Shown: positions 11,609-23,762, numbered from the stretch's first letter. The stretch: DNA of 64,000 nt from Glandiceps talaboti (GCF_964340395.1 NC_135551.1:10554879-10618878); one strand, 5' to 3'. Numbers and translations are program-made. Notes: generated by a model not told the origin, from the sequence alone.

Positions 11609-12315
11609 TTTTTTTTTTTTTTTTTTTTTTGGGGGGGGGGGGGGCAAAACAAATTTTAAAGGGGGATATATAGTCAAGACAAATTCACGCGTGTGAGGTC
11701 AAATTGATTAATGAGACAGTGCAACAAGTCGGGTTATGAGTGTCACAATAAGTGATAATTTACGACCATAATTATGCCAACTGCTGTGTAGATATGGGTG
11801 TTTTAGACTGAAGTTTCAACTGTTGTTTTCTGAATCTAATTAACTGTATGTTATAAATATTTTCTAAACAAAGAAAAGAAAGTGAGTGCTTGTTTTGAAG
11901 GGATTGTTTATTGACCATATTTGTATTATGGAATGAAGATTTAAATTTGAATTAAATGTGAAGATGAGGGCTACACTTTAGGGCCAGCTTTGATTTGGGT
12001 CTGACAAGAAACAGACCTGAGAAAAGCCTTAGATAATCCAAGACTGACTAGACACGGTTCGTGGCTAGGGACAAACTCGTCTATTAGAACAATGGCTTTT
12101 GGCCGTAAATGATTTGGGAGCTAAATTGAAATCTCCTGTAAGCTGGCTGTGTACACATCATTTCACCAAAAGTAATTCTTGAGTCTTTAGTGAGTTTCTC
12201 CCCAGATTGTATGTCCTACAAGATCCTGGTGCGAACAAGGTGTGGTATGACAGCATGAACTGTGAAGTTTACTCTTGGATCAATTCTAACCAACACCAAA
12301 AACAAGGCGGTAACA
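11609..12315 (+). mobile_element. Relic of a second, diverged LTR retroelement (LTR part), unit 1
   Basis: A T-run (11609-11630) and G-run (11631-11644) are followed by sequence that aligns with the LTR at 59-759 with heavy divergence: 'gtgtgaggtcaaattgattaatgaga', 'tctaattaactgta', 'accatatttgtattatggaatgaag', 'tcaccaaaagtaat', 'aacaccaaaaacaaggcgg', ending GGTAACA at 12315. The LTR start is lost. In unit 2 this LTR is cut short at 39754, and a further 1 kb of the element's internal 3' end survives to its left (37701-38710). Confidence 0.65.
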
Positions 12316-12755
12316 CTACATCACAGCATGAAAGGTGATATGATGTCTACTAGTGCCCAAATAAGGCCAGGTAGTATTTCATAACGCATCACATACTTGG
12401 GCACATATTCTTTCTATATAGCTCAAAGCATCTCCCCCAAAATACTTTAGTGCCATATGAATCACTGCATGAAAGGGTGACCTTTGCCTATTTCAAATTT
12501 GTTAAGATCAATTTATATTTAGCACAGGTGTTGGTGGTAAAGTCCGAACGATTTCTGTGCTTCCAACAGTATTTGCCTTGGTTCAGTGTAGTATAGAGAA
12601 TCAGAATATGCACATTGTAATGTTGAAAACTAAATGTTGACAAATTAAAGTTGTTACATAGTCGACAACATCAGAATGACAAATACACTGATCTTTTTTT
12701 TTACAGGTGCTAATTACTTTGAGGGATGTTTACCAAAGTTCGCCCCAACCCCCAA

Positions 12756-12787
12756 CACACATACACACACACACACACACACACGCA

Positions 12788-12819
<32 letters not shown>

Positions 12820-12864
12820 CACACACACATACATACATACATACATACATACATACATACATAC
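12756..12864. repeat. (CA)n-(GCAC)n-(CA)n-(CATA)n compound microsatellite
   Basis: Compound repeat. The unit 2 copy is at about 39996-40114, with different numbers of GCAC and CATA units. Confidence 0.9.
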
Positions 12865-13106
12865 TCTCTTCAGGTGGTGTTTTCCAAAATGAAACCCCTC
12901 TCCTCCAGCTAGGTAAAAGTGACCAGCCTTATTAAATAGTATGTCATTGGTGCTGACTGCTATGGCAAACGGCAAGGCTGTACAGCCTGTACACTAAAAC
13001 AAATGTGTTAATAGGTAAAACTACACTTCCACATTAACACCAAGAGGTACAAATCCCATCTCTCAATGACCATCATTCCCCAAAGCTAACAATTTGTAAA
13101 CCTCAA

Positions 13107-13740
13107 CATAAAACTTACCATTTCTAGAATAACTATTTATCAGAATTTTTCATGTTGTGTTTATTTCAAATGAATAATTTTACCTTTCAAGTATTTTTTT
13201 GAATTTTTACTATCATTTATACTTTTAAGTGTCTTTGAACACGTGTTTGACTATGGATATTGACAATATATGTCCATTATTAGTATTCATATTATTTAAA
13301 AGTTCAATGTATGTACAACACAGTAATGTCATTCCTATTCATAAAAAAGAGTCTCTTTGGTATAGATGTCACTTCCTATTCCCAATCCATCGAGTTTAGG
13401 GTAGCGGTACACCAAAGTAGTTCTGTGTAAGCGTGTAAAATAATATCTATATTTGTCATATATAAAAGCCTACTTATATAAGGTTGCTTTTATGGCTGTC
13501 TGCAGCCGTGATTAATTTACATATAAATGAAGGATTACATCAATATCAATTTGCATACAAAATGCAGGTATGGCAGTATAATAATAAATCTCACTCTGTT
13601 AAATTACTGACTAGACTTGTGCTGTTAAAATATGTTTCTAGGTTACACATATAGTTTCTACATTTCTATTAGGACTAATAAAAAAGTGTGGTTTCCATTA
13701 CGCTCAATTTTAGAATAGGTGGGGTAGGTAGATTTTTTAT
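13107..13740. repeat. Old intra-unit duplication, arm 1
   Basis: Aligns with 18945-19630 over about 650 bp at clearly lower identity than the unit-to-unit comparison; shared landmarks include 'tttctagaat', 'gaacacgtgttt', 'gtacaccaaagtag', 'taatatctatatttgtcatatata', 'gcagccgtga' and 'ttgcatacaaaa'. No coding potential seen. The unit 2 counterpart is at about 40357-40990. Confidence 0.8.
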
Positions 13741-14265
13741 TTTATTTTTGTGAGTGACTAGTTCAGGTTTTCTACTGTTTTCCAAATTAGTGCGGGGACG
13801 AATGGCAGATTTTTGGGTTTCGTGTGAAATTCATGTTAATTTTTGCCAACATATCTCATTGTGTTCCCCATCATCTGAGGAATTAAAAAATATATGTTGG
13901 CAATTTTTATTTCAATATTAAGGGTAATGTTTGCTTCAATTTCATAAATGATGTAAAATCATGGTTTTTCTGTATATTATTGGAAAATTAAAATATGTGA
14001 ACTGTACGATTACTTTATATTTGTATAAATGTACTTATGGGCATCCTGTAGACTATAAACTTGTAGACTGTTGTATAATTTTGCATTTTATTCACAATAT
14101 TATAAATTCTGGCTTCTTTATTTGCATATCATTTGCATATTATGTATGATGCTTCCGGTTTATTCGATTTCCTGTATTGTTTGATGTTGCTGATTGCTAT
14201 TCTTTCAAAAATGTACGCCAAACATGAATTATTTCAGTTACTATGAATACTCTGGTTGGTTTTTA

Positions 14266-14800
14266 TCTTTTAAAGCACTAGTAAGTCAAAACCTTGACTA
14301 TGCTTCCCCAGTGTCTTCCCCACATATACGAATAGGGATATTGCATTTTTGGAAAAAGTGCAGCGTCGTTTCACCAGGATGATTCCGCAGCTTGGTGGCT
14401 TGAATTATGAGGACAGTTACGCATATTGAAACTGAGAACTTTAGAAACTAGATGAATTAGAGCTGATTTGCTGGAAGTGTATAAACTTTTCCATTTACAT
14501 ATTCTCCTTGATCAAGTTGTATTTATCAAAGTATCTACTTCGACAACAAGGGGATATAGATTGAAATGATTTAAAGACTGATCCAGATTGGATATACCAA
14601 AATATATTTTCAGTCAACATGTTGTAAACATTTGGAACAGTTTACCAGAAAGGGTTATTGTTATTACTACACCAATTAAATCATTGTAATTACTTAGTAA
14701 TTATTTTAATCCAGATTGGATATACGTAAATATTTTTCCAGTCAATATGTCATAGACATTTGGAACAGTTTACCAGAAAGGGTTATTGTGACTACATCAA
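14266..14800 (+). mobile_element. Non-LTR retrotransposon reverse transcriptase relic (3' end)
   Basis: Conceptual translation across several frames gives, in order, phrases typical of the C-terminal end of CR1/Jockey-type reverse transcriptases: a KALV...LDYASPV...SPH block, a KVQRRFTRMIPQL block, GLNYED, LE...R.DLLEVYK, then ...FSQHVVN.WN.LPERV. Stops and frameshifts show it is dead. The last block is tandemly repeated (about 14582-14675 and 14710-14795), a local duplication of about 127 bp. The unit 2 copy is at 41516-42050 with very few changes. Confidence 0.75.
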
Positions 14801-14829
14801 TTAATCATTTTAAAGTGTGTATTGATAAC

Positions 14830-16990
14830 ACCTCAGAACAGTAAGGGGTCTATAAAAGCCTCAGTGGCTTCCTTGCCCATGTACATTCATGGGTACATGC
14901 ATCGTAAAAAAATAATAGCATTCATTTATTGCATAGAACGATCGACCCTTGCCAAATTATATGTCCTTTTGACCAATTTCGGCGTATTGGTGTGGCTTGT
15001 TATCAAGTGTACATACACACATTAAAAATATTCCTTTTCAGATCTGGCATCTGGTTTTAATACGTATCTACACATGTAGTATTGAATCCTGGACAGGTAC
15101 ATTCTACACAGGATATAGCGTCCAAGTTTAGGTCTACACAAAATTTGAAATTTTACCTCTCAATATTAGCATACAAGTTACATAATTTGGACCGCTTGCA
15201 AATATTAGATAGAACGTTTTTGTTATTTGTTCTGTATGCAGTTCTCCCTCTATGTTCTGTAGAAATATCATGTTAAAAAGTAAATGAATAGTTGTTACAG
15301 GCATTTCATGAGTGCTTATTAATTTCCCACTTTGCAATGGTGTCAAAATGAGATAGACTTAGTCATGAAGTTGGCATGTGACTACTTATTCCCAGCAATG
15401 AAGGTTATTTGTGTATGAGAATTACCAAAAGATGTAGAAGGGTACATTCCATGTTGTTTACGTTGAGGATTTGAATGTCAGATTTTCTTTGAGTACTAAA
15501 ACACGTGGAATGATAGCTAACAGTGCAATAAAATTTGATTTAAGATACTATTTTCTGGTGGGTTGGTGGTTGGGGTTGGGTGGTACATTAGAATGTGTCT
15601 CTGCTGTTACTTTCAACCTTTATTCATGACTGACCAAGAGGAATTTCGTTGCGTAATCGAATGTAAGAGTGCCTTCACGCTGAATAACTAAACTAAATAT
15701 GCATATATTCATATTGTTCCTTTGAAATATTATAAAAGAAATTCTTCAGATACTGGATTTATCATCTTTATTTTATACTATATTGTCCTTAATTTATTCT
15801 GTTTAATTTTAGAAGTTCGATGAAATAACGTAATCAAATGTAACAGTGGAGAACACGTCTATTCATGTTGTTCCTATGAATTGACATGTAACGCCAACCA
15901 AATACTCGAATACATATCTTTGTATAGTTATGATTCAATTGATGCTATGCTATTGATCAAAAATATGTTTATACCAGGTGTAAACTGAATGCCTTCAGTA
16001 AAGGCAAAACTTTGCATTGCTGCTCCTTCACGCCTTGTCGAAAGAAAAATTCTGTGCTACCAGACATGATATTGCATATCCATTAGTTACTACATCAATA
16101 AATAAAACGTAGCTTTGGAACTCATTGTTCATATCCTCTTCTGTAAAAGTTGAGTTTGCCGCTGTATTTTCAACCCACTGTAACTTTCACTAGAGTTTAG
16201 TTCACTATACGATATGTCATATTTGACCATGTCTTTCCATTGGGGTAAATCTTTAGCAGAGGATGTGTAAATGTGGTGAGTATATATGAGACGAAGTGAC
16301 ACCTTTGACTTAATTCACCTCCTGTGATCTCTCCCCTGGGGCTGTGAAGTCGAAAGTATCACTTTGTCTCGTACTACCCCTTGACAGAGATGGTAGTTAG
16401 GTGGGTCACAGGTAGGGTAAAGGTTGGGTAAAGGTGGGTAAATTTGACTTTTCGTATAGTTAACCTCAACTGAATCTCTTCTTTCGTGTCAGTAAAATCA
16501 ATTTAATACTAGGCAATAATTTTGAAAAAAAATATCAATCAGGTCTACCACTCAAGTAGTTGTTTTGTCAACTACTATAGTATTTTTGTCCTTGTTACCA
16601 CGTCTACTCAAATAAAACCTATCTAAGAGTACCCATTCATTCTCATTCAGGCTACTAGCCTACCATCCACAGACACCACCACGATCTAGGTTAGTGTAAT
16701 CTGTTCACCCTATGAGATTCGCCAAGTTTTATTACAAAAGGGCGATGGATATATTCACTTGTTTCAAAGATGATGGATTGAATCATGGATTCATGGGTTT
16801 TCATTGCCTAACCAATGGTTAAGAATAGGGTCTTGGGGCCAAATTTTATTTTAGCCCCCTCAGACTAATTTTGAAGATAAAAATTGCCAACATGTATTTT
16901 TTTATATGTGGTCCTATAATGAACGTAACCATATATGTTTCATAAAATTAACATGCATTTCACACGAAAACCCATATGCCCCTGCACTAA
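14830..16990. other. No gene recognised (2.2 kb)
   Basis: AT-rich sequence without convincing coding frames; the copy in unit 2 (about 42080-44340) has an extra 95 bp at 43155-43249. Nothing else supported. Confidence 0.55.
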
Positions 16991-16991
16991 A

Positions 16992-17188
16992 TGGTCTCTG
17001 TGTTTTTTATTTCTTCCTATCTGATGTACAGTCATTACAGATTTGAAGAACAGTTTTATATTGTCTTTTTAAGTTGATGTCAGTGTCCGCATCCACTATT
17101 TCTCGAATACGTAAAAAAGTTTAGGATCGGCAGTGAAAAACGAGGTGGGGGCGGGTAACCGGGACCAAACAATTATTTTTCTTTAGGC
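16992..17188 (+). mobile_element. MITE-like family, 3' half
   Basis: Carries the family's 3' landmarks: 'gatgtacagtcattacagatttgaag', 'ccgcatccactatttctcg', 'aaaaagtttaggatcggc', 'gggtaaccgggaccaaaca', and a terminal TTTAGGCC. The sequence following it (to about 17390) is also repeated after the copy at 18134, at about 18450-18655. Confidence 0.6.
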
Positions 17189-18133
17189 CCTATCAACATC
17201 TCAGTAGTAACTACAAAAGCTGTTATAGAAGGAGTGAAAATTTTCCGTCGAAATTTGAGAGAATAAAGTTCAGCAGTCGCATTGGTGCGAGAGCACCCCC
17301 CCCCCCAACATCCCCCAAACGAAAGAAGTTCGCTCATTGAGATCGTCCCTTTTATTTTATTTGCATGGCTTTTTACAGACATGGTATGCTAATTAGCTGA
17401 TTATTAAAATCTCATTTCGCGCCCCATTCCACCACTCTTTCCACATTTTCCTAGCATAAAAGTCTGAAGAACGATGCACTAATAATTATTTTTCCTGCAA
17501 TTAGTTCACGGTTGGGTCCCCTTTTTCGCTAGATTCACTAGACTATATCTTGTACAATAACAGCCACAGGCGTTCTTGGGGTTTAAAATCGACGTGGTTT
17601 TGAATATATGATATGATATGGTGTTCCTTGACAGAGGCTGCTGTCACATATAACTTTATTACTATTGCTATAGATCCATTGTACAACAATCAAGATAATG
17701 CAAAATTCACGATCGACCTTGCCTGGACGCAGCTGACCAATCAGAATCCAGGCTTTGGTAGCTCCCACTTAGTTGACAGACGGAGGCTAAGTCTGTGCCC
17801 GAACAGTCAGCACGATTTCACCGATTTGGCCGGTACAATATAGCTAGGGAAGGCTCATTTGATAGAAGGATAAAGTGCAGCTACATCGCCATCGTAAATA
17901 GTAAGTTACTTTGAGGAATTATAGTGCTGTAAATTAGAGATGTGCATATATTTCATTGTAAAATGGCAGACGTCCTAGTTTCACACGCTTTCTTTAAAGA
18001 AGAGGAGCAGAAATTTGACGTACTTTAGATTCATCTTGTGTTTTTGTTCTAAATTGCATATATTCGGCGAAATTTAGTTCACGTGCACTAGCGCACACAT
18101 TCTCTGTACTTAGGCCTAGAAAACTGTATAGTT

Positions 18134-18447
18134 CAGATCACACTCAAGTTTAGAATAGGTTGGGTAGGTAGATTTTTTATTTCATTTTTTTATATATATG
18201 TTTTTCATGTGTGAGTGTCTAGTTCAGGTAGTTTTGTGTTCCGTTGTTTTCCATATGGTCACTATGTTATTGGTTTCTTCCCACTAGATGTCACATTCCG
18301 CATGCACTATTTCTTGCGAGACTTGAAGTTCACAATTTTCTCGATATTATTATATTTTTCTCGAACACGTAAAAAGAAGTTTAAGGTCAGCGTGAAAAAC
18401 TGGGTGGGGTCGGGTAAACGGAAGCAAACATTTTTTTCTTTACGCCT
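18134..18447 (+). mobile_element. MITE-like family, near-complete copy
   Basis: Starts with 'cactcaagtttagaataggttgggtaggtag' and ends with 'gggtaaacggaagcaaaca...ttacgcc'. The outer parts are mutated versions of the inverted ends seen in the best copies on the right flank (56191-56910). Confidence 0.6.
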
Positions 18448-18944
18448 TATCAACACCTTAACTACAAAAGCTGTTATCACCGAAGGAGTGAAAATTTTCC
18501 GTAGAAATTCGAGAAAATGATGTTCAGCAGTCGCTTTGGCGCGAGAGCCCCCCCCCCCCAACATTCTCCAAACGAAAGAAGTTCGCTCTTTGAGTGCCTA
18601 TTCTGTGACATTGTGCGATCGTCCCTTTTATTTGCATGGCTTTTTACACACACGGTATTTATAAAGTGCATAGATAAGGGATAGTTACGATTCTTTTGTC
18701 TGGTCAGACGGAGATGTTCCATGAAGCGATCACCAAGACGACGTACAGTCGAACCTATATGTAATGCAATACACTACGTTAGTACTAATACAAGTAAAAA
18801 TACTTGTAACAGCCACACTGTTCTTAGGGCCAAAAACATGATTAGTATTAATAATGAAACAACATGTATCACATCGAGTACAATCGCATGGAAATGAACC
18901 AACATTAACTTCTAATCCATATTGTTCTGTATGGACCACCATAG

Positions 18945-19630
18945 CTCGACTTAAAACTCATCATTTCTAGAATAGCTATTTATTAACATTTTCCATCTTG
19001 TTTTTAGTTCAAATGATTAATTTTAACTTTTAACCTTTTTTTGCATTTTTAGTGTCATGTATATTTTTAATAAGTGTTATTGAACACGTGTTTTGACTAT
19101 GGATACCGACATTATATAAATAATCAACGACTATTATTACTGTTATTTATATTACCTAAAAGTTTAATGTATGTAAAATAAAGTAATGTAAATGCAAGTC
19201 TATTCATAAAAGAGTCTCTATGGTAACATTTGTCACTTCCTACTCGCAATCCATTGATTTAGGGGTAGGGGTACACCAAAGTAGTTATGTGTAAGCAAGT
19301 GTAAAATAATATCTATATTTGTCATATATAAAAACCTACTTATATAAGGATGCTTTTATGGCTGCCTGCAGCCGTGACTAATTTACATATAAATGGGGAT
19401 TACATCTGAAAATATTAATTTGCATACAAAAACGTAGGTATGGCATTACTATAATAATGAATCTCTCTCTCTGCTAAATTACTGACTAGACTTCTACTGT
19501 TACAAATGTATTTCTGGGTTACAGATATACTAAACTACATGTTTTATTAGATCTAATAAAAACAACTGTGTGCTTTCAATAACGCTCAATTTTAGAATAT
19601 GTGGGGTAGGTAGATTTTATTTTATTTATA
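18945..19630. repeat. Old intra-unit duplication, arm 2
   Basis: Second arm of the old duplication; it runs on into a MITE-like copy at 19567. The unit 2 counterpart is at about 46284-46975. The arms predate the large duplication because both units carry both. Confidence 0.8.
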
Positions 19631-19926
19631 TTATATATTGTTTTTTCGTGTGTGTGAGTATCTAGTTCAGGTTTTCCACTGTTTTGCAAATGGTCTTTGT
19701 GTTATGTATTTCTTCTTATCAGATGTACAGTTTGGAAGAACAGTTTTATGTTGTCCTTTTAAGTTGATATCAGTTTCCGCATCCACTATTTCTCGTAAGA
19801 CTTCACAATTTTTTGCGATTTTGTTATTTTTTCTCAAATAGGTAAATAAAAAAAGTTTAGCGTTGGCCATTAAAAGCTAGGTGGGGTTGGGCAACCGGAA
19901 TCAAACACTTGTGTTCTTAGGCCTAA
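19567..19926 (+). mobile_element. MITE-like family, complete copy
   Basis: About 360 bp from 'tgtgctttcaataacgctcaattttagaat' to 'ggcaaccggaatcaaacacttgtgttcttaggcctaag'. No ORF. The copy in unit 2 is at about 46907-47265. Confidence 0.65.
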
Positions 19927-20138
19927 GGTACTATTTTAGCATTTATCATGTCTTGTTCTTGGTTGAATATAATTCTCTGTAGAACAATTGAACAAAATGA
20001 CGATATACTACATAAACACAAAACAAACAAAAAACTACCTTCTGAACACATGAAGTGGTTTACTGGCGACAATTTGTCAGTGTCTGTAACATATAAAAAT
20101 GTTGCTAATGTTCTGGAATGTGGTCTGATATTACGGTA

Positions 20139-20176
20139 CCTAACCCTAACACTACTCTTAACCCTAACCCTAACCG
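20139..20176 (+). repeat. Short interstitial telomere-like repeat
   Basis: Degenerate run of CCTAAC/CCCTAA hexamers (five to six units, one interrupted), the TTAGGG-type telomere unit of most animals. The copy in unit 2 is at 47478-47515. Too short to be more than a chance or repair-derived tract. Confidence 0.6.
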
Positions 20177-20973
20177 ATGTGGCAGCAGTGGGATGCCAAA
20201 TCCCCCCCCCATGCAACTATTACAATACATGTATAATGAGTCAAGTAAAAGTGACCATTCCTTTATCAAACTTTCTAAAATATTGCCCTCCCTGAAAACT
20301 GATTTGTAAAATGTGACCCCTCCCCCATTCCCCGGACAGTCCCCTTGTAACTACTGAAGGCTACCTAAGCTTACTAATCTTTCCAATTCTGTTCAAGGTC
20401 TGTTCAACTCAGTGACCTTCTGATCATGGATCGGTTTCAACGAAACCTTGCACAACAGACACATACTGAATCCTGTCCAGGTCTACATCACTTTATTTCA
20501 TGACCTTCGCAATAATAACTAGATATAACAAGTCGTATCTGTTGATAAATTCGGAATATGAATGAGCAATTTGAAAAGTCGAAGACTTATTCTATTATAA
20601 GAAGGTTCATTCCACAATTACCCATCACTGTTATCTTTGACACTGATTGTTGTTTCTTTCAGAATGGGCTTTAGTTGCTTAGTGTATGTTTCTTGAATGT
20701 TTATGCACATGACTACCCAACACTTGTCTTTATAAAATACATTACAATTTTGCTGTTACCAATGGCATGGTCTTGGTTGTTAGGAAATTGTTTATTCTTT
20801 TATTAAATACTCATTCCCTAGGGTACCACCAACACTGTAGCTATTGCATAATCCTGTTTTGTTATGAGACTTCACTTTCATTAAACAATGATGACATACA
20901 TTCCACATATTTCCTAATTTTGACCGTACAATCCATTTTCAGGGAGCAAGAATCCCAAATATTTGTGATCGAA

Positions 20974-22422
20974 ATGGAGGCTTGTAATGCAGGATCAACG
21001 AGTGATGCTCCAAGACCAGTACATGTAAATCATCGAAGATTAGATGATCAAGAGAGTTATTTTGATGAAAGCCATAAAGACGGGAAGTTGTTTCCATGCA
21101 CTGTTGTCTTGCTAAAATGTAAACTTGAACTGACAGAAAAGCATTTTGTCAAAGCATTGGATATGGTTAGGCAGCGTCATACTTCCCTTAGAGCTCGTAT
21201 TGTTGCTGTTCAAGATGGTGACAATATTACGAAGTACTTTCATGAGATGCCACATGAGGAGGCTTTAGATCTAGAGACCGTCTCAGAAGGCGTGGATGAC
21301 TGGGGCAAGGTGATTTCACGAGAGTGTGCGACACCCCCTAACTCTGGGCAAGGACCATTGTGGAGATGCAAACTACTACAAGGCTATTGGGAGGATGTTC
21401 AGAAGTCAGAAGAAACCGAGACTAGATATTACAAGACAGGCTTTGTTTTAACAGCTCACCATGCAATCATGGATGGCAGATCGCTTTGGATTTTTTCGTC
21501 TGAAGTGATCGATAATCTTAATAAGATCATTAATAGAGAAAACCAAGATGAGATTGAAAGTCTACCGTTTCCTCCTTTTTATGAAGATTTAATTTCAGAG
21601 CCCAGCGAATTAAAACGTCATACATGTACAGTTACTCCTGCTGTAAGTCAAAGAAATGAGGCTAGTCTCAATCAGAATGAATACTCAGTCAATAGTCATA
21701 CAAGAACAGAGACCCAAATCTTTCCTTTCATAATTGACAAGGCTTTAACATCAAGATTGGTACGGAAGGCGAAGGAGCATGGTATTGCTGTTACAGGTGT
21801 TGTAACAGCTGCAGCAGTTATGGCGTTGACATCAGTCCTACAAGATGATGCAATTGACGTTGTACGATATGCTGTCATGACCAGTCTTAGAAGACATTTC
21901 AAAGGAAAACATTGCGAAGAATTTATTGCAAATTATGTTTCCAGCTTAATGCTTGCTGCAGAAATAACATCAGAATCAACTGGTCCACGAGGTTTCTGGG
22001 AAATTGCCCGTGGGATACATAAAGACATACACAGTAGCCTTGAAGCAGGGAAGGACTTACAGGTGAAGAAGAAACCACCGAATTGGCCAGAACTTAAAAT
22101 ACAAAAGAAATCTTCAACAGCCTTGGAATCTGTTGTTGAAGAACCAACTCAAAAGAGATTGGTTGCAAACATGATTAGTAACGATACGTTATCTTTCACA
22201 ATGAGTAATATCGGTAGGCAAGAATGTGTTCAAGGGTCTATGGTTAATTTTGATTCCTGTTATTGGACAGTTGCTAGACAAACTGATCCATTTATTCATA
22301 ATCTTGTTTCTGTCAATGGAACGATGTTCTGGAGTCTTACTTACAGTACAGATATTGTGTCCTTAGATCTTGTCAAAGAATATGGCAAAGAAATCCAGGC
22401 CATTTTAGAGACAGTTTGTTAA
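20974..22422 (+). CDS. Condensation-fold (PapA/AATase-like) CoA acyltransferase, unit 1
   Basis: Single-exon frame of 482 codons. The open frame extends 69 codons further upstream (20767), but that part is hydrophobic, lacks conserved character and contains a good splice acceptor (TTTTCAG at 20936-20942), so I place the start at ATG 20974, probably just inside an exon with a spliced 5' UTR. The catalytic motif HHAIMDG (HHxxxDG) is at residues 162-168. An RQRHTSLRARI stretch at 66-76 matches the 'RH..LR.R' signature of condensation-domain enzymes; SLRRHF (304-309) and FTMSNIG (408-414) match the second-lobe blocks. Known relatives transfer acyl groups from CoA or carrier proteins to alcohols or amines; the substrate here is unknown. 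No signal peptide or membrane segment, so likely cytosolic. It lies on the strand opposite the broken four-exon gene and would be nested in its long intron. Residue 458 is Ser here and Arg in unit 2. Confidence 0.85.
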   Translation: MEACNAGSTSDAPRPVHVNHRRLDDQESYFDESHKDGKLFPCTVVLLKCKLELTEKHFVKALDMVRQRHTSLRARIVAVQDGDNITKYFHEMPHEEALDLETVSEGVDDWGKVISRECATPPNSGQGPLWRCKLLQGYWEDVQKSEETETRYYKTGFVLTAHHAIMDGRSLWIFSSEVIDNLNKIINRENQDEIESLPFPPFYEDLISEPSELKRHTCTVTPAVSQRNEASLNQNEYSVNSHTRTETQIFPFIIDKALTSRLVRKAKEHGIAVTGVVTAAAVMALTSVLQDDAIDVVRYAVMTSLRRHFKGKHCEEFIANYVSSLMLAAEITSESTGPRGFWEIARGIHKDIHSSLEAGKDLQVKKKPPNWPELKIQKKSSTALESVVEEPTQKRLVANMISNDTLSFTMSNIGRQECVQGSMVNFDSCYWTVARQTDPFIHNLVSVNGTMFWSLTYSTDIVSLDLVKEYGKEIQAILETVC

Positions 22423-23689
22423 AGCCACAAGTAGCTGTAACTAGAGGGCTTGGAGAGGCGGGGACTATTTTGCTAGACGGAAGCAGTATGGGGCGAGATC
22501 ATCGCCAAATTAGAATTCCTTTGTGTATGATTTTGTTATATTTAGTTGTCTAATCCCTATGATATCACTTTTACCTTTATTTAGTAGTTATTTCAATAGT
22601 AATTTACCAAATTATCATTATTTTATCATTATTTTATAATCAATTGACTGTTTTATTATGATTTTATATTTACTTGATAAATATTCTCTTATGATTTGAC
22701 GATATTATTATTTTGTCATTTAATTATTAATTAACGGTTTTATCCTTATTTTGAAGTTGTATAATCAATATGTTATCATTATTTGAAGATGTTATATCAT
22801 TATTTGATTATTAATTGACGGTTTCATCCATATTTTGAAGTTATTTAATCAATATGTTATCATTATTTGATGGTGTTATCGCTAATTTACCATTATTTGT
22901 CATCATGTCCTCACTCTCTATGACTTTAAAATGAAGCATTAATTCCATAACAATCCCAGTGACAGTTAATTTGAAAGTAAAGTTGTCAGAAATGTAATGG
23001 TTCATTTTTGCATGTTTGAAGATGGCTCTCACAGGTTGCACAGTCCTGTTTCCCTCGCATTCATCCTGTGTCTCGAAAATGTACAGAACCATGATCGAAC
23101 TCAATTAACTTCACTCACCGCTATCGTGGCTACGAGTGTGATGACTACTTAGAATCAACGTGATTTTTCTATCTAAATTGGATATAAACTCCCCTGAAAG
23201 ATAAATTTACAAGATATCCCTAAACTCATGTTCTTTGTAGAAGTTTAATTATTTTGAAATATAGCTCAGGAAACAAGTGTACCTGTGGTCTCCCTACGCT
23301 CCCAGAGAACACTTTCAGGGTTTGATATCTTAGGGGAGAACCATTTGATTTCGGAGGGGGGAGGGGTGGAGGAAGTGGGTATGACAGCAATTTTCCCCCA
23401 TCACTGTGATAGCATTTTTTCTATTGTCAGTCCTGCATCAAATTATTTTTTCCATATGCAATTTTTTTTCTCTCGGTTACCAATTTTGTAATGCGCATTC
23501 CAAACCTATACCTATACAACTAACTTGTTCTGTGTAAGTAGCACTAAGTAGCAGTTTACAATCCATGCTCCTGCTATTTAAATTTTATGTATAAGAGATT
23601 GCTGGTAAAATATTTGATATTTGTCAGCCACTCCATTTGTTGAATGTTCCTCTCGTGACACTTTATCATTGACATTCTACTCTGGCAGC
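22349..23689. repeat. 1340-bp tandem duplication, first arm (unit 1 only)
   Basis: Begins inside the last 25 codons of the acyltransferase CDS and runs through the 3' flank. The second arm starts at 23690 with an offset of 1340 bp. The join reads ggcagCAGatattg, sharing CAG with both parent ends (gtaCAGatattg and ggcagCAGgctg). The first arm differs from the second at about two percent and by several small indels, whereas the second arm is nearly identical to the single arm of unit 2. Confidence 0.9.
22841..23092 (-). CDS. Hypothetical 83-codon ORF (not recognised), arm 1
   Basis: ATG at 23092 to stop at 22841, antisense to the acyltransferase 3' flank. Composition is protein-like (mixed charged and hydrophobic residues) but there is no known motif. 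It survives in three copies (24181-24432, 50183-50434); the main coding difference is a Thr/Ala change near the C-terminus. Given the overall similarity of the copies this is weak support, and no splice or promoter evidence was seen. May be chance. Confidence 0.2.
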   Translation of the reverse strand: MVLYIFETQDECEGNRTVQPVRAIFKHAKMNHYISDNFTFKLTVTGIVMELMLHFKVIESEDMMTNNGKLAITPSNNDNILIK

Positions 23690-23762
23690 AGATATTGTGT
23701 CCTTAGATCTTGTCAAAGAATATGGCAAAGAAATCCAGGCCATTTTAGAGACAGTTTGTTAA
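23690..23762 (+). pseudogene. Duplicated 3' tail of the acyltransferase gene
   Basis: Repeats the last 24 codons and stop of the acyltransferase (identical to 22350-22422). It has no start and no upstream exon and is a by-product of the 1340-bp tandem duplication, not a gene. Confidence 0.85.

Noticed and set aside
17613-17843. 76-codon ORF containing 'gaccaatcagaatcc'
   Set aside because: A CCAAT-like string alone is not evidence of a promoter, and the ORF has no recognised motif or splice support.
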